Shown: positions 29,518-39,484, numbered from the stretch's first letter. The stretch: DNA of 64,000 nt from Trinickia terrae (GCF_005144415.1 NZ_SWJE01000007.1:62001-126000), one strand, 5' to 3'. Notes: generated from the sequence alone by a model not told the origin. A program made the numbers and translations.

Positions 29518-30789
29518 TCAGGTATGGCGACGTCCGGCAAACTTCATCGTTGTAACGAAGCCGCCATCGGGCGCATTCGAAATGACCAGCGTCCCGCCAT
29601 GATGGCGGACGAGCCGCCGCACAATCGCCAGTCCGAGTCCGCAATGGGCGTTTCCGCCACGTGCCGTGTCGAGCCGCACGAACGGCCGAAGTACACGGTC
29701 GAGCTCAGCTTCGGGGACACCCGGGCCGTGATCGCGAACAACGAGGAAATAGTGGCCCTTGTGCAGAGATGTCGACACCTCGATAGGCGGCTGGCCATAG
29801 GTCATGGCATTTTCGACGAGATTCGTCATGATGCGGTCGATATCGACCGCAGGAAGCATGAAGCCAGGCCCCGCCCGCAAATCGAGTTTTACGAGGGCAT
29901 CCGCTTCGTCTTCCCCGCTGCTGAATGTGTCCGTATAGTTCCGGCGGCAGTGTGCATCGACGCTGACGTCAGCGGACGTATCGCCCCTTTCGTGCGCGAA
30001 ATCCAGGAACTGCGTGATGATGCGCGACATCGACTCCGTATCGCGCAAGAAACCCGCGCGATCCTTCTGGTCGGCAAGCAGGTCAGCGCGCACCAGCATC
30101 CGGGTAACCGGCGTGCGCAGGTCGTGCGCGATGCTCGCAAGCATGACTGCGCGCTCACGGTCGGCCTCCGCCAATTCGCTCACCATGTCGTTGAAATCGC
30201 CGATGAGCCCGCGAAGTTCCCGCGGTCCGCTCATCTGCACCTGCTGGAATATACGATCGATGCGGTACTCCTGCGCTGCTTTTGCCATTTCCCTGATCGG
30301 CCGTTGCATCCGCCACGCGAAAACGATGGCAATCACCACGGCAAACGTGAGCATCAGCGCGGAGGCAATGATCAAACGACCCAGCGGCACCACTGCGTAT
30401 GGGATCACGATCCCGTACGCCGAACCCGGAACGCGAACCCAGATTGTCCCGCTCTCCGCGATGGCGACATGACTTCCCGCGGGCAGCAGCTCCCTGAGAC
30501 CGTTCTCGATGGGGCCACCCGTGTCCGCACACGATGACGGGCAACCCGCCGCAGCCATCCCGTGCGCATCGACAAAGGAGATTCCCAAGGTCCCGGCAAC
30601 GTCCGATGCCAGGTCTGGGGTGCGGTCGCGGACCTTCTGCGCTGCCATCACCGCCCGCGAAATGTGCAGCGCGTCGAGCCCTGCACGGTCGCGGTCGACC
30701 ATCATCAGCAACGTGAGCTGGACGAGCAGAAGCAACCCCACCGTCATCAGCATGAAGCGCCCGAACAGCGTATCAAGCGGATTCTTCAT
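29518..30789 (-). CDS. Sensor histidine kinase, EnvZ/OmpR-type partner
   Basis: A 423-residue membrane kinase with two transmembrane helices (about residues 11-30 and 155-177), a periplasmic sensor segment of about 120 residues, a HAMP region (RMQRPIREMAKAA), the H-box ASIAHDLRTPVTRML, the N-box IMTNLVENAMTYG, and G-boxes VVRDHGPGVP and GLGLAIVRRL. The start at 30789 lies 17 bp inside the end of the response regulator gene, so the pair is coupled. Proximity suggests it controls the adjacent RND efflux genes (inference). Confidence 0.94.
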   Translation of the reverse strand: MKNPLDTLFGRFMLMTVGLLLLVQLTLLMMVDRDRAGLDALHISRAVMAAQKVRDRTPDLASDVAGTLGISFVDAHGMAAAGCPSSCADTGGPIENGLRELLPAGSHVAIAESGTIWVRVPGSAYGIVIPYAVVPLGRLIIASALMLTFAVVIAIVFAWRMQRPIREMAKAAQEYRIDRIFQQVQMSGPRELRGLIGDFNDMVSELAEADRERAVMLASIAHDLRTPVTRMLVRADLLADQKDRAGFLRDTESMSRIITQFLDFAHERGDTSADVSVDAHCRRNYTDTFSSGEDEADALVKLDLRAGPGFMLPAVDIDRIMTNLVENAMTYGQPPIEVSTSLHKGHYFLVVRDHGPGVPEAELDRVLRPFVRLDTARGGNAHCGLGLAIVRRLVRHHGGTLVISNAPDGGFVTTMKFAGRRHT

Positions 30790-31507
30790 CGCCCGACCCG
30801 TCCGGAACGAACATATAGCCAATACCGCGCCTCGTCTGCAAACGACGTGGATTCGACGGATCGTCCTCGATCAGCCGCCGCAGCCTCCATACCGGCACGT
30901 CGATACCGCGCTCCGTCACTTCCGCGCCCGGGCCATGAATGAGATCGAGTAGACGCGAACGCGAAAGCGTCTCCATCGGATGCAGCGCGAACGCCTCGAG
31001 CAGCGCATATTCGCCCTCGGTGAGCTTGACTGGCTTGCCGTCGCGTAGAAGCGTGCGGGTCGCGAAATCGAGCTCGAAACGACCAAACCGGCACGGCGGA
31101 TGTTTTTCAGCCGAGCGAGGCACAGACACTTGCCCGTGCCTGCGAAGCACCGCGTGGATGCGAGCGAGCAATTCCTGTGGCAGAAACGGCTTGCCGAGAT
31201 AATCGTCCGCACCCAGTTCAAGCCCCACCACGCGGTCAACGCCTTCAGCACGCGCAGTCAGCATGATGACCGGAATCGCGTCGCCCCTTGCGCGCAACTG
31301 CTTGAGCGCGGTCAGTCCGTCTACTCCAGGCATCATCAGATCGAGCACGACGATCGACGGACGCTCCCGCTCCAGCCTGCACTCGAGGTTGGTTGCATCA
31401 TGGAGGACCGAGAACTCGATTCCACGCTGTTGGAAAAACGTACGCAGCAGGTCGCGCAGATCAGCGTCGTCATCAACGAGCAACACCTGAATGGGATGAT
31501 CGGACAT
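30773..31507 (-). CDS. OmpR/PhoB-family response regulator
   Basis: A 244-residue protein with a receiver domain (VLLVDDDADLRDLL with the acidic pocket, phospho-acceptor Asp in VVLDLMMPGVDG, conserved Lys in LGKPF) and a winged-helix output domain ending RRLQTRRGIGYMFVP. ATG 31507 places the acidic pocket at the usual distance; an earlier in-frame ATG (31549) adds 14 residues unlike the family. It is the first gene of the two-component and RND efflux run, all on the minus strand. Confidence 0.95.
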   Translation of the reverse strand: MSDHPIQVLLVDDDADLRDLLRTFFQQRGIEFSVLHDATNLECRLERERPSIVVLDLMMPGVDGLTALKQLRARGDAIPVIMLTARAEGVDRVVGLELGADDYLGKPFLPQELLARIHAVLRRHGQVSVPRSAEKHPPCRFGRFELDFATRTLLRDGKPVKLTEGEYALLEAFALHPMETLSRSRLLDLIHGPGAEVTERGIDVPVWRLRRLIEDDPSNPRRLQTRRGIGYMFVPDGSGDEESA

Positions 31508-31800
31508 GGAACAAGACGCGCATTTTGGTGCGCGTAAATGGGCGGGCAATCCGGAACATCGTACGGCACAGCGCCTGAGAGTGGCTTAGTGAATATTACA
31601 AAACTTGTCTCATCCGGCGGGATAGGCAACCGGGCTCCGCGGCTTAACCATCCGAATTCAAATTAACGACCTGCGGCCTATACTTTCAGAACGATTTCGT
31701 GTGCGACAAGGAGGCGCAATCGTGCCCTACGTGCTTCGCGCGGCACCTCGCGCGGGCATTCATGCAAGACCCGTGGCCACTTTCGTATGAGGAGAACATC
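31508..31800. other. Divergent intergenic region
   Basis: This 293-bp gap lies between the response regulator and DUF1059 starts and should hold both promoters. It is relatively AT-rich around 31640-31680. No repeat or ORF of note. Confidence 0.5.
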
Positions 31801-32013
31801 ATGGCGCGCAAATACATCGATTGCCGGGAGTTTCCGAGCGAAATGAATTGCTCTGTCGCGCTATCCGCGGATTCCGAAAGCGAGTTGCTGGAGGCGGCCG
31901 TACAACACGCGGTCGCGATTCACAAGCATGCCGATTCGCCGGAGCTGCGCTCACAGTTGAAGGCTCTATTTCATGAGGGCACACCGCCCGTCGAATCACC
32001 GCGTCACGCGTAA
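31801..32013 (+). CDS. DUF1059 family small protein
   Basis: This 70-residue protein reads ARKYIDCREFPSEMNCSVALSAD near its start, with the two cysteines spaced as in the DUF1059 family, followed by LLEAAVQHAVAIHKH. The function of the family is unknown; members are small, soluble and common in Proteobacteria. The start at 31801 has AGGAG upstream at good spacing. It is monocistronic and sits between the response regulator (divergent) and tssA (convergent), at the right end of the accessory block. Confidence 0.85.
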   Translation: MARKYIDCREFPSEMNCSVALSADSESELLEAAVQHAVAIHKHADSPELRSQLKALFHEGTPPVESPRHA

Positions 32014-32165
32014 CGCTGGTGCGACCGATTGAAGAGCGATCACGTCACGCGCTTACGTCCATAGTCGAATTCAGGAAAGTGCCAAGGATTCACCTGCCAA
32101 TTTGGCTGGGGTGAGCAGCGGTTGCACCTTGGAAGCGGTCGTTGCAGCGGCGCGAGTCTTTTTTA

Positions 32166-33290
32166 TCACCTCTCCGCATCGGGCTTCACCCCCAGCAACT
32201 CGCGAATATGCGCGAGCGACCCATCATCCTTCACCACCGCCGCAAGCCACTGATGCAGCGGCATATCCGCCCATTCCGCAGCCTTATCGGCGAGATACGC
32301 CACCGGGCTGTGCGGCTCCGCCGCGCGAAAGAACTTCGCCACCGCGCGCAGTTGCGCGACCGCCTGCGCACGGTTCTGAAGGCCGGCTTGCGATTGCGGC
32401 GTCGTCATCAGCATGGGTTCCTCGCGTAGCAGCTGCGTTTGCGTTTTGAAGGTCGGCTCGGCGCGGTCGCCCGCTTCACCGTGCGGCGTCTGCTCGACAG
32501 GCGCGGGCGGCGTTGGCTCGACCGCGCTCACCCCAAGCTCACGCGCAAACCGCTCAGCAAGCCGATAAACCGCCTCATAAGCATCCTTCACCTGCCGAAA
32601 ACTCGGCGCCGCATCCCCCGCCCGCTTGTCGAGCTCCTTTTCGAGCGTGAGCATCGCCACTTCGAAGCGCGTCAAATCGCCCAGCAGCGCGCGATAGAAG
32701 GCCACCGGCGTCGAGCGCTTCGCTGCCTCGATCTGCTCGATCGACGGCTTGCCGCGCGCGATATCGTCCGCGTGATCGGGGTCGCGCTTCACCGCCTGCG
32801 CGACATGCGTCGCCACGTCCCAATCGAGCGCCGTGAACGGCTCGCCGCCCGGCGCCTGCGCAAGCGGCACGTCGCGCAGCAACTGCGCCGTGCGGCCCGC
32901 AAGCCACGACACGTTGCCGAGCCGGTACTCGGCGTCATCGCCCTCGGGCAGCGGATGCAACTGATCCCAATAGCGCTCGATCAAGCCGCCGAGCAGCGAA
33001 TAGCCCTGCGTGAGCCCCGGCAAGCCCTCTTCGATCGCCAAGGCTTCCGTGAGCCACGCGGCGAGCCGCAGGTCCTTCGTTTGCGTCTTCAGCAGCGCGC
33101 CGCTGTGCTCGACGACGAACTTCCAGTTCGCCTCCTTGATTTCCGTGACCCATTCGCCCTGGTCGAGCGACGGGTCGTCGAAGCGGCGCGCGTGCTGGAT
33201 GGCGTCGAAGTCGGACGAGAACAGCAGGTCCTCGCCGCAAGGCGATGCGTCCGAAACAGGAGCAAGCAGTGCGTTGAGATCGAGAGACAT
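32166..33290 (-). CDS. tssA: T6SS protein TssA
   Basis: This 374-residue protein has an N-terminal ImpA_N domain (ASPCGEDLLFSSDFDAIQHA, then VVEHSGALLKTQTKDLRLAAWL) and a C-terminal part with SPVAYLADKAAEWADMPLHQ. TssA coordinates baseplate docking and sheath polymerisation. Its ATG lies 1 bp beyond the tssH stop. It is the last gene of the large minus-strand T6SS operon and is convergent, across the accessory block, with the OmpA-family gene. Confidence 0.95.
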   Translation of the reverse strand: MSLDLNALLAPVSDASPCGEDLLFSSDFDAIQHARRFDDPSLDQGEWVTEIKEANWKFVVEHSGALLKTQTKDLRLAAWLTEALAIEEGLPGLTQGYSLLGGLIERYWDQLHPLPEGDDAEYRLGNVSWLAGRTAQLLRDVPLAQAPGGEPFTALDWDVATHVAQAVKRDPDHADDIARGKPSIEQIEAAKRSTPVAFYRALLGDLTRFEVAMLTLEKELDKRAGDAAPSFRQVKDAYEAVYRLAERFARELGVSAVEPTPPAPVEQTPHGEAGDRAEPTFKTQTQLLREEPMLMTTPQSQAGLQNRAQAVAQLRAVAKFFRAAEPHSPVAYLADKAAEWADMPLHQWLAAVVKDDGSLAHIRELLGVKPDAER

Positions 33291-33291
33291 A

Positions 33292-35985
33292 TCAAGCCAC
33301 CGTATATTCGAATTCGCCGCTTTCATTCGCGTGCACGGCGATCCGCTCGATCGCCTCGCCTTCCGCGATCCGCTCCAGCACCTGCTCCGCAATTTCCGGC
33401 AGCAGCGTGCCGTTCAGGATATGGTCGACATTGCGCGCGCCGGAATCGACTTCGGTGCAGCGCGCGAGCACGGCATCGACGAACGCCTCGTCCCATTCGA
33501 ACGCCGCCTTGTGATTCGCGGCGATCCGGTTCTTGATGCGCTCGAGCTTCAACTCGATGATTTCCGCCAGCACGTCATCGGGAATCGGATAGTACGGAAC
33601 CACCTTCATGCGGCCGAGGAACGCCGGCTTGAACGCCTTGTAAAGATGCGGACGCAACGTTTGCGCGAGCGCGTCGGCATCGGGCAGCTCCTCCGCGCTC
33701 TTGCTCAGGCACGCCTGCATCACCGCCGGCGAGCCGACGTTCGACGTCAGGATGATCAGCGTATTGCGGAAGTCGATCTCGCGGCCTTCGGCGTCGTCCA
33801 TCGCGCCCTTGTCGAAGACCTGGAAGAACATTTCGAGCACGTCGGGGTGTGCCTTCTCGACTTCGTCGAGCAGCACGACCGAGTATGGATTGCGCCGCAC
33901 GGCCTCGGTCAGCACGCCGCCCTCGCCGTAGCCGACGTAGCCTGGCGGCGAGCCCTTCAGGCCGGACACACTGTGCGCCTCCTGGTACTCGCTCATGTTG
34001 ATCGTGACGAGCTTGCGCTCGCCGCCGTAGAGGATGTCGGCGAGCGCGAGCGCGGTCTCGGTCTTGCCGACGCCCGACGGCCCGACGAACATGAACACGC
34101 CGCGCGGCTTGTTCGGGTCTTCGAGGCTCGCGCTCGCGGTGCGCACGCGCTGCGCGATCGCTTCGAGCGCGTGGTCCTGGCCGATCACGCGCGCGGCGAG
34201 CAACGGCTGCAGGTTCAGCACGGTCTGGATCTCGTCCTTGACCATGCGGCCGAGCGGAATGCCGGTCCACGCGGCGACGATTTCGGCGATCACGTGCGCG
34301 TCGACTTGCAGCGGCACCATCGGCTGCATGCTTTGCAGCGCCTGCAGCTTCGGGGTCTGCGCGGCAAGCGCTTCGCGGGCGGCCGCGAGCTTCGCGGCGG
34401 CATCGGCCTGCGCATCGGCCGACGATGCGGCCTCGCGCGCCGCGTCGATCTCTTCACGCAGCGCCTCGATCTGCTTCACGATCGCGCGCTCTTCCTCATA
34501 ACGCGCTTCGTCGCGCGCGAGCACGGCGAGATCCTCCTCGCGCAGCGCACGCAATTGCGCAAGACGCTCCCCATGCGACGCCCCTGCCGACTCCTCGCGT
34601 TCGAGCAAAGCGGTCTCGGCATCGATGCGTTCGATGCGCTTCCTCGTATCGTCGATCGCGGCCGGCGTCGAGCTGTGGGCGAGCGCGACCTTCGCGCAGG
34701 CGGTGTCGAGCACGCCGATCGCCTTGTCCGGCAACTGGCGCCCCGTGATGTAGCGATGCGACAGGCGCACGGCCTCGACGATCGCCTCGTCGAGAATCCG
34801 CACGTTGAAATGCGCCTCCATCTTCGCGGCCACGCCGCGCAGCATCGCCGCCGCCAGCGTCTCGTTCGGCTCTTCGATCTTGACGACCTGGAAGCGCCGC
34901 GCGAGCGCCGCGTCCTTCTCGAAGTACTTCTTGTACTCGCTCCACGTCGTCGCTGCGATGGTCCGCAGCTCGCCGCGCGCGAGCGCGGGCTTCAACAGGT
35001 TCGCCGCATCGTTCTGGCCCGCCTGGCCGCCCGCGCCGATGATCGTGTGCGCCTCGTCGATGAAGAGAATGATCGGGTGGACGCTCTTCTTCACTTCGTC
35101 GATCACGTTCTTCAGGCGGTTCTCGAACTCGCCCTTCACGCTCGCGCCCGCTTGCAGCAGACCCATGTCGAGCACGTGCAGCGCGACGCCGCGCAACGGC
35201 TCCGGCACGTCGCCCGCGGCGATGCGCAGCGCGAGCCCTTCGACCACCGCCGTCTTGCCGACGCCCGCCTCGCCCGTGAGGATCGGGTTGTTCTGGCGGC
35301 GGCGCATGAGGATATCGATCGTCTGGCGGATCTCGGCTTCGCGGCCGATCACCGGATCGATCGCGCCATCGCGCGCGCGCTGCGTGAGGTCGGTCGTGTA
35401 GGTGTCGAGCGCGGGAGTCTTCGAGGGGCCGGCGGGTGCGTCAGCCGGGCCGCTGCCTTCGCCGTTCGCAGCCTGATCGCCCGCTGCCGCCGCTGCGCGC
35501 GCACGCTCGCTTTCGCACGACCCTTCCGTCACTTCGTCGAACTTGTGCTTCAAGTCCGGCACGGAAATCTCCGCGAATAGCCGCGACATGCGCTGTGCGA
35601 ACTGCGCGAGATCGGGCGCGCTCAAGAGCGCGAGCAGCAAGTGGCCGGAGCGGATGCTGCCGATCTGCGAATCGAGCGACGCAATCAGCCACGCCTGCTC
35701 GAACAGCGCGATCAGATGCGGCGAGAACACCGGTGTGCGCGTATTGCCCGTCTTCAGGCGCTCGAGCTCGCGTTCGAGATCGGCGCGCATCGCATTGGCG
35801 CTGACGCGGTTCGCGCGCAGCGCGACGGCGAAGTCGCTCGCGGTTTCATCGAGCAGCGCGAGGAACAGGTGCTCCAGGTCGACCTCATAGTGGCCGCGCG
35901 CGAGGCACAGGTTCGCGGCACGCGACGCGGCGTCCCGGCTGGTGGTGTCGAGCTTCGCGATGAGGGTCTTGAGGGGCGTGCTCAT
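33292..35985 (-). CDS. tssH: T6SS sheath-recycling AAA+ ATPase TssH (ClpV)
   Basis: This 897-residue ClpV has a Clp N-terminal domain and two AAA+ modules. The first Walker A (TGEAGVGKTAV) is at about residue 237-245 and the second (VGPSGVGKTETAL) at about 635-645; a helical middle domain lies between. LSHRYITGRQLPDKAIGVLD is typical of ClpV. The enzyme disassembles contracted TssBC sheaths. ATG 35985 (MSTPLKTLIAKLD) is the family start; an upstream extension to 36090 has no similarity. It is tightly linked to tssG (31 bp) and tssA (1 bp). Confidence 0.97.
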   Translation of the reverse strand: MSTPLKTLIAKLDTTSRDAASRAANLCLARGHYEVDLEHLFLALLDETASDFAVALRANRVSANAMRADLERELERLKTGNTRTPVFSPHLIALFEQAWLIASLDSQIGSIRSGHLLLALLSAPDLAQFAQRMSRLFAEISVPDLKHKFDEVTEGSCESERARAAAAAGDQAANGEGSGPADAPAGPSKTPALDTYTTDLTQRARDGAIDPVIGREAEIRQTIDILMRRRQNNPILTGEAGVGKTAVVEGLALRIAAGDVPEPLRGVALHVLDMGLLQAGASVKGEFENRLKNVIDEVKKSVHPIILFIDEAHTIIGAGGQAGQNDAANLLKPALARGELRTIAATTWSEYKKYFEKDAALARRFQVVKIEEPNETLAAAMLRGVAAKMEAHFNVRILDEAIVEAVRLSHRYITGRQLPDKAIGVLDTACAKVALAHSSTPAAIDDTRKRIERIDAETALLEREESAGASHGERLAQLRALREEDLAVLARDEARYEEERAIVKQIEALREEIDAAREAASSADAQADAAAKLAAAREALAAQTPKLQALQSMQPMVPLQVDAHVIAEIVAAWTGIPLGRMVKDEIQTVLNLQPLLAARVIGQDHALEAIAQRVRTASASLEDPNKPRGVFMFVGPSGVGKTETALALADILYGGERKLVTINMSEYQEAHSVSGLKGSPPGYVGYGEGGVLTEAVRRNPYSVVLLDEVEKAHPDVLEMFFQVFDKGAMDDAEGREIDFRNTLIILTSNVGSPAVMQACLSKSAEELPDADALAQTLRPHLYKAFKPAFLGRMKVVPYYPIPDDVLAEIIELKLERIKNRIAANHKAAFEWDEAFVDAVLARCTEVDSGARNVDHILNGTLLPEIAEQVLERIAEGEAIERIAVHANESGEFEYTVA

Positions 35986-36016
35986 ATCGTGCAGTCCGGT
36001 TCTCGTGTCGTTGCAG

Positions 36017-37111
36017 TCAGTGGATGACGTGGAGCTCGTAGCGGGCATCCGCGCGGTCGCGCTCGGCGTCGCGCGTGCAGAGGAAAGCATCCCAGCCGAG
36101 GCGCGAGCCGCGGCCCAACTGGATCGGGCCGACTTCCGTGCGGCACAGGACGAGCTTCACTTCGTATTCGAGCGTCACGCCCGCGAGCAGCGTCAACATC
36201 CGCTCGAGCGCGACGGCGCGCTCCGCACCGGGCAGGAACGCCTCGTAGTCTGCCATCTTGAGCGGCCCGATGACGAGGCGCGCGCGCATGTCGCGCTGCC
36301 AGACGCGCGCGCCCGCAAGCGCCGTGGCGCCGAGCGTGGCGTTGAAGCTGCCGAGCAGCGTGAGCTGGTCGGGCGGCACGTCGTACCACTTGCCGACGAA
36401 TTGCTCGACGCGCACCGGCACGTTGAAGTACTCGGACAGCGTGCATTGCAGGTAAGCCGCCGACATTGGCCGATGCCGCGCCGCCATCGCATAGCCCGCG
36501 ATGGCCTCGTCGGCGAGCGCGCCCCGGCCGCGCTGAACACTCGAGCGCGACGGCGCATCGGACACGCCCGCGAGCGCGAGCAACAGTGGCAGATAGCGCT
36601 CGTCCTTGTCGAGCTCGTAGTGGAACGGCAGCCGGTATTTCTTCCACGCCGCGTAGAAAAGCGCGGTGGCTCGGTTCGAGAAGATGTCGAAGAACTCGCG
36701 CGCCGCGTGATCACGCTTCATTTCGCGCGCGAGCATCTGCTCCGTGTAGTGGTGCGGCAGCGCGCCCTGCCCGCCGAGCAGGCCGAAGAACGCCGGCGTG
36801 AGCTCCACGCGCGCGAGCGTTTCCTCTGCGATCGCCTGCGCGCGCTTCGCGCTATCGGCAACGGCGTCGCCCGCCTCGTCGTAGGACATGGCGCCTTGAA
36901 TCTCGCTCGCCGGAAACGAGAGCGAAAGCGTATTGCGAAACGCGATATGGCGCGCGAGCACGTCGCCGGGCCGTGCGTTTGCGTTCTCGGGCGTCTGCTG
37001 CGCGAACCACCGCTCGAGCATCCGCACCGCCTGGAAGAATTCGAAGCGATGCGGCTCGTCGAGCAGGCGTTCGACTACGCCAGGATCGATTCTCCGCTGC
37101 GCGGCTTGCAT
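36017..37111 (-). CDS. tssG: T6SS baseplate protein TssG
   Basis: A 364-residue protein with the ImpH/TssG pattern FEFFQAVRMLERWF near the N-terminus, the TPAFFGLLGGQGALPHHYTE signature, and a conserved C-terminal LYAG-type barrel part (RLGWDAFLC). TssG joins TssF and TssE in the baseplate wedge. The start at 37111 overlaps tssF by 37 bp; the frame remains open further upstream within tssF but without family similarity. Confidence 0.95.
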   Translation of the reverse strand: MQAAQRRIDPGVVERLLDEPHRFEFFQAVRMLERWFAQQTPENANARPGDVLARHIAFRNTLSLSFPASEIQGAMSYDEAGDAVADSAKRAQAIAEETLARVELTPAFFGLLGGQGALPHHYTEQMLAREMKRDHAAREFFDIFSNRATALFYAAWKKYRLPFHYELDKDERYLPLLLALAGVSDAPSRSSVQRGRGALADEAIAGYAMAARHRPMSAAYLQCTLSEYFNVPVRVEQFVGKWYDVPPDQLTLLGSFNATLGATALAGARVWQRDMRARLVIGPLKMADYEAFLPGAERAVALERMLTLLAGVTLEYEVKLVLCRTEVGPIQLGRGSRLGWDAFLCTRDAERDRADARYELHVIH

Positions 37112-38910
37112 CGCATGATCTCCTCGCCGGTGCGCTTCGACACGACGACCAGTTGCACAAAGCTGTTCAAATGCACGTACAGCCCGAAGAAAGTGTCGAT
37201 CACGCGCACGAACGACGCGAGGCTCGTGCCGACGAAATGCTCCTCGTCGATCGTGAGCAGGATCTCGATGCCGCGCACGAAGGTCGCGAACGGCTTGCCG
37301 GGCAGCCACTGCACCGCGGCGCGCTGCTCGATGCCGACGAGCCCGTCGATATGGCGCGCGGACACCGCCGTGCGCCGCAAATCGTAGAGCACGAGCATTT
37401 CCTTGAGCGCGGCAAGCCCGCTGCTCGCGAGCGACACGTGGTTGAGCGCCAGATGCGAGACGAGCCGCCAATGCGCGGAGCGGCCGCGCTCGAAGCGCAC
37501 GGTCGGCGTCGGGCGGCGCAACAGCGAAATGCTGCCCGCCAGCGACCCGCCTTCGAAAAACACATCGCCGCCTTCGAGCCCCACCGCCATCGCCTCGGGC
37601 AAGTCCCGGTTCGTGCAGGTGAGATCGAGCGAGAGCGTATCGGTCTGCGGCGCGGCCGGCTCGAACTCGATATCGACGATCGAGATTTCGGTCTCGTAGC
37701 CGGGGCTGTGCTGCGCGACCCAGTCGTTGCGGCGCGCGAACCAGTAGTGGCCGGCGCGCGCGCTCTCGCCGTGATGGAGCGAGTAGAACGGGCGGAACTC
37801 CGTCACCGTCTCTTCATGCGCGCGCTGCTTGACGAGCTTGACCGAATCGATCGAGTAGACCTCGTAGGCGAACGCGCGGCGCGCATCGGCGACGACCGGA
37901 TACGACACGGCCTGATGGTTCACGCGGATCGGCTCGCCGTGCAGCTTGAACAGGTTGACAACGGGTGTGCAGAACAGCCGGAAATGTTGCGCGGACAACG
38001 ATTCGAGCAGGCGCGCGACGTGCGAATCGCTGCGCACGTCCTTCAACACGACGTGCAGCGTCAGGCGGCGGCAGCGGCCGCTCGCGCGCGTCATCGCCGC
38101 GAGGTCGAAGTCGACGAAATTGAATTTCTCGGGGAACGCGAAGTATTCGGTCAGCAGGCGATACGCGGGGTGCGACTTCGCCGGATAGTCGATCAGCGCG
38201 TCGGCCTCGTCGAAGCCCGCCTGCGCGAGCGGCGACGTGCGCAGCGGCTTCCATTGGCCGCTGCGGTCCGCTTCGACGTAGGTCGCCATCGCGTTGACGA
38301 ACAGGCTGTCGGCCAGCGCCGCGATGAACGATTGCTCGCCGTGCAGATGCGCGCGCAGCGTACTCACCTTCAGAGCGCCCATGTCGAGCTGGGAGGCCGT
38401 CGATTCGAACGTGATCGAAACGATCGCCGTCGCATTGTTCGGCAGCAGCGCCGCGCTCGGCGCCATCGAGATCGGCACGCAGCGCGCCTCGGCGATGCGC
38501 ACGGGCACGAGCGTCACGTCGTAGGCGGTGCGGAAGCGGCACTGCACGCCGCGCAGCGGGCGGCTGCGCAATTCCGTGCCGCGCTCGATCGTCGCCGGCT
38601 CGGTAAGCTGGTGCGCGTCGGCCGCGCCGAACTGCGCGATCGAGCACGACGGAAACGGCCGCAGGTAGTGCGGATAAAGCACTTCCAGCAGCGCTTCGGT
38701 GAATTCGGGGTAATCGTCGTCGAGCTTCTTGTTGATGCGCGCGCCGAGCAGCGCGAACGATTCGATCATCCGCTCGACGTGCGGATCCTCGCAGTGCTCG
38801 CCGGAAATCGCGAGGCGCGCGGCGATCTTCGGGTAACGATCGGCGAAATCGCGCGAGCCGCGCCGCAAGAAGGCCAGCTCGCGCTCGTAATAAGGCAGCA
38901 ATTCTTCCAT
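37075..38910 (-). CDS. tssF: T6SS baseplate protein TssF
   Basis: A 611-residue TssF/VasA/ImpG protein with the signature EELLPYYERELAFLRRGSRD at the very start and YPHYLRPFPSCSIAQF at about residue 85. ATG 38910 gives MEELLPYY and has GGGGA upstream; the preceding codon is TTG. It is a wedge component that contacts TssG, TssE and TssK. It overlaps tssG and lies 94 bp after tssE. Confidence 0.96.
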   Translation of the reverse strand: MEELLPYYERELAFLRRGSRDFADRYPKIAARLAISGEHCEDPHVERMIESFALLGARINKKLDDDYPEFTEALLEVLYPHYLRPFPSCSIAQFGAADAHQLTEPATIERGTELRSRPLRGVQCRFRTAYDVTLVPVRIAEARCVPISMAPSAALLPNNATAIVSITFESTASQLDMGALKVSTLRAHLHGEQSFIAALADSLFVNAMATYVEADRSGQWKPLRTSPLAQAGFDEADALIDYPAKSHPAYRLLTEYFAFPEKFNFVDFDLAAMTRASGRCRRLTLHVVLKDVRSDSHVARLLESLSAQHFRLFCTPVVNLFKLHGEPIRVNHQAVSYPVVADARRAFAYEVYSIDSVKLVKQRAHEETVTEFRPFYSLHHGESARAGHYWFARRNDWVAQHSPGYETEISIVDIEFEPAAPQTDTLSLDLTCTNRDLPEAMAVGLEGGDVFFEGGSLAGSISLLRRPTPTVRFERGRSAHWRLVSHLALNHVSLASSGLAALKEMLVLYDLRRTAVSARHIDGLVGIEQRAAVQWLPGKPFATFVRGIEILLTIDEEHFVGTSLASFVRVIDTFFGLYVHLNSFVQLVVVSKRTGEEIMRCKPRSGESILA

Positions 38911-39004
38911 CAATCGATCCCCGAAACTGCTTGGTTACTGCCTGGGCCGCCGCGGATGCGGCAATGACCGCGGCGCTTCGCACGCGCGGCGTCGCCGGAC
39001 GCCG

Positions 39005-39484
39005 TCAGAGCTTGGCGCGCGAGCGCGTCACCGAATATTGCAACGTCGACGGTTGCAGCATCGCGTCAAAACTGACCGGCTCTTCGGCCGGATGCACGAC
39101 GAGCAGCGCGGAGATCGCGAAGTAGAGCGCATTGGTCGATTGCTCTTTCAGCTCCAGCTCCACCGATACGCGCTGCAGGCGCGGCTCGTGGCGCGCGATC
39201 GCCTGCTGGATCGACTTGCAGATGAACGCGCGGTCGTAGTGGCTCGCAAGGCTCAGGCCCGCGAAATCGTTCAGGCCGTAGGTCAGCACCGAGCGCTGAC
39301 ACTCCGGCAGCGTCGCGAGCTGGCTCTCGGTGACCGCAATGCGCGTGTTCAGGATCGCCTCGACATCGCGCGCGACGGTGTTTTTCAGCTCGTCCAGCGA
39401 CAATTGCCGCATCGCCGCCGAAGCAGGCATATGCGGTTCGTCATCGAACAGCTTGTCGAGAAAGCTCGGTTCGAAGCGTTTCAT
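39005..39484 (-). CDS. tssE: T6SS baseplate protein TssE (gp25-like)
   Basis: A 159-residue protein resembling phage T4 gp25: KRFEPSFLDKLFDD at the start, LNTRIAVTESQLATLPECQRSVLTYG in the centre, and IARHEPRLQRVSVEL near the end. It nucleates sheath polymerisation. ATG 39484 matches Burkholderia TssE N-termini; a TTG at 39496 would add four residues. It lies 94 bp after hcp in the operon. Confidence 0.94.
   Translation of the reverse strand: MKRFEPSFLDKLFDDEPHMPASAAMRQLSLDELKNTVARDVEAILNTRIAVTESQLATLPECQRSVLTYGLNDFAGLSLASHYDRAFICKSIQQAIARHEPRLQRVSVELELKEQSTNALYFAISALLVVHPAEEPVSFDAMLQPSTLQYSVTRSRAKL

Noticed and set aside
33010-35580. An 856-codon plus-strand frame opposite tssH
   Set aside because: Shadow of the ClpV gene: no recognisable domain and Arg/Asp/His-rich composition.
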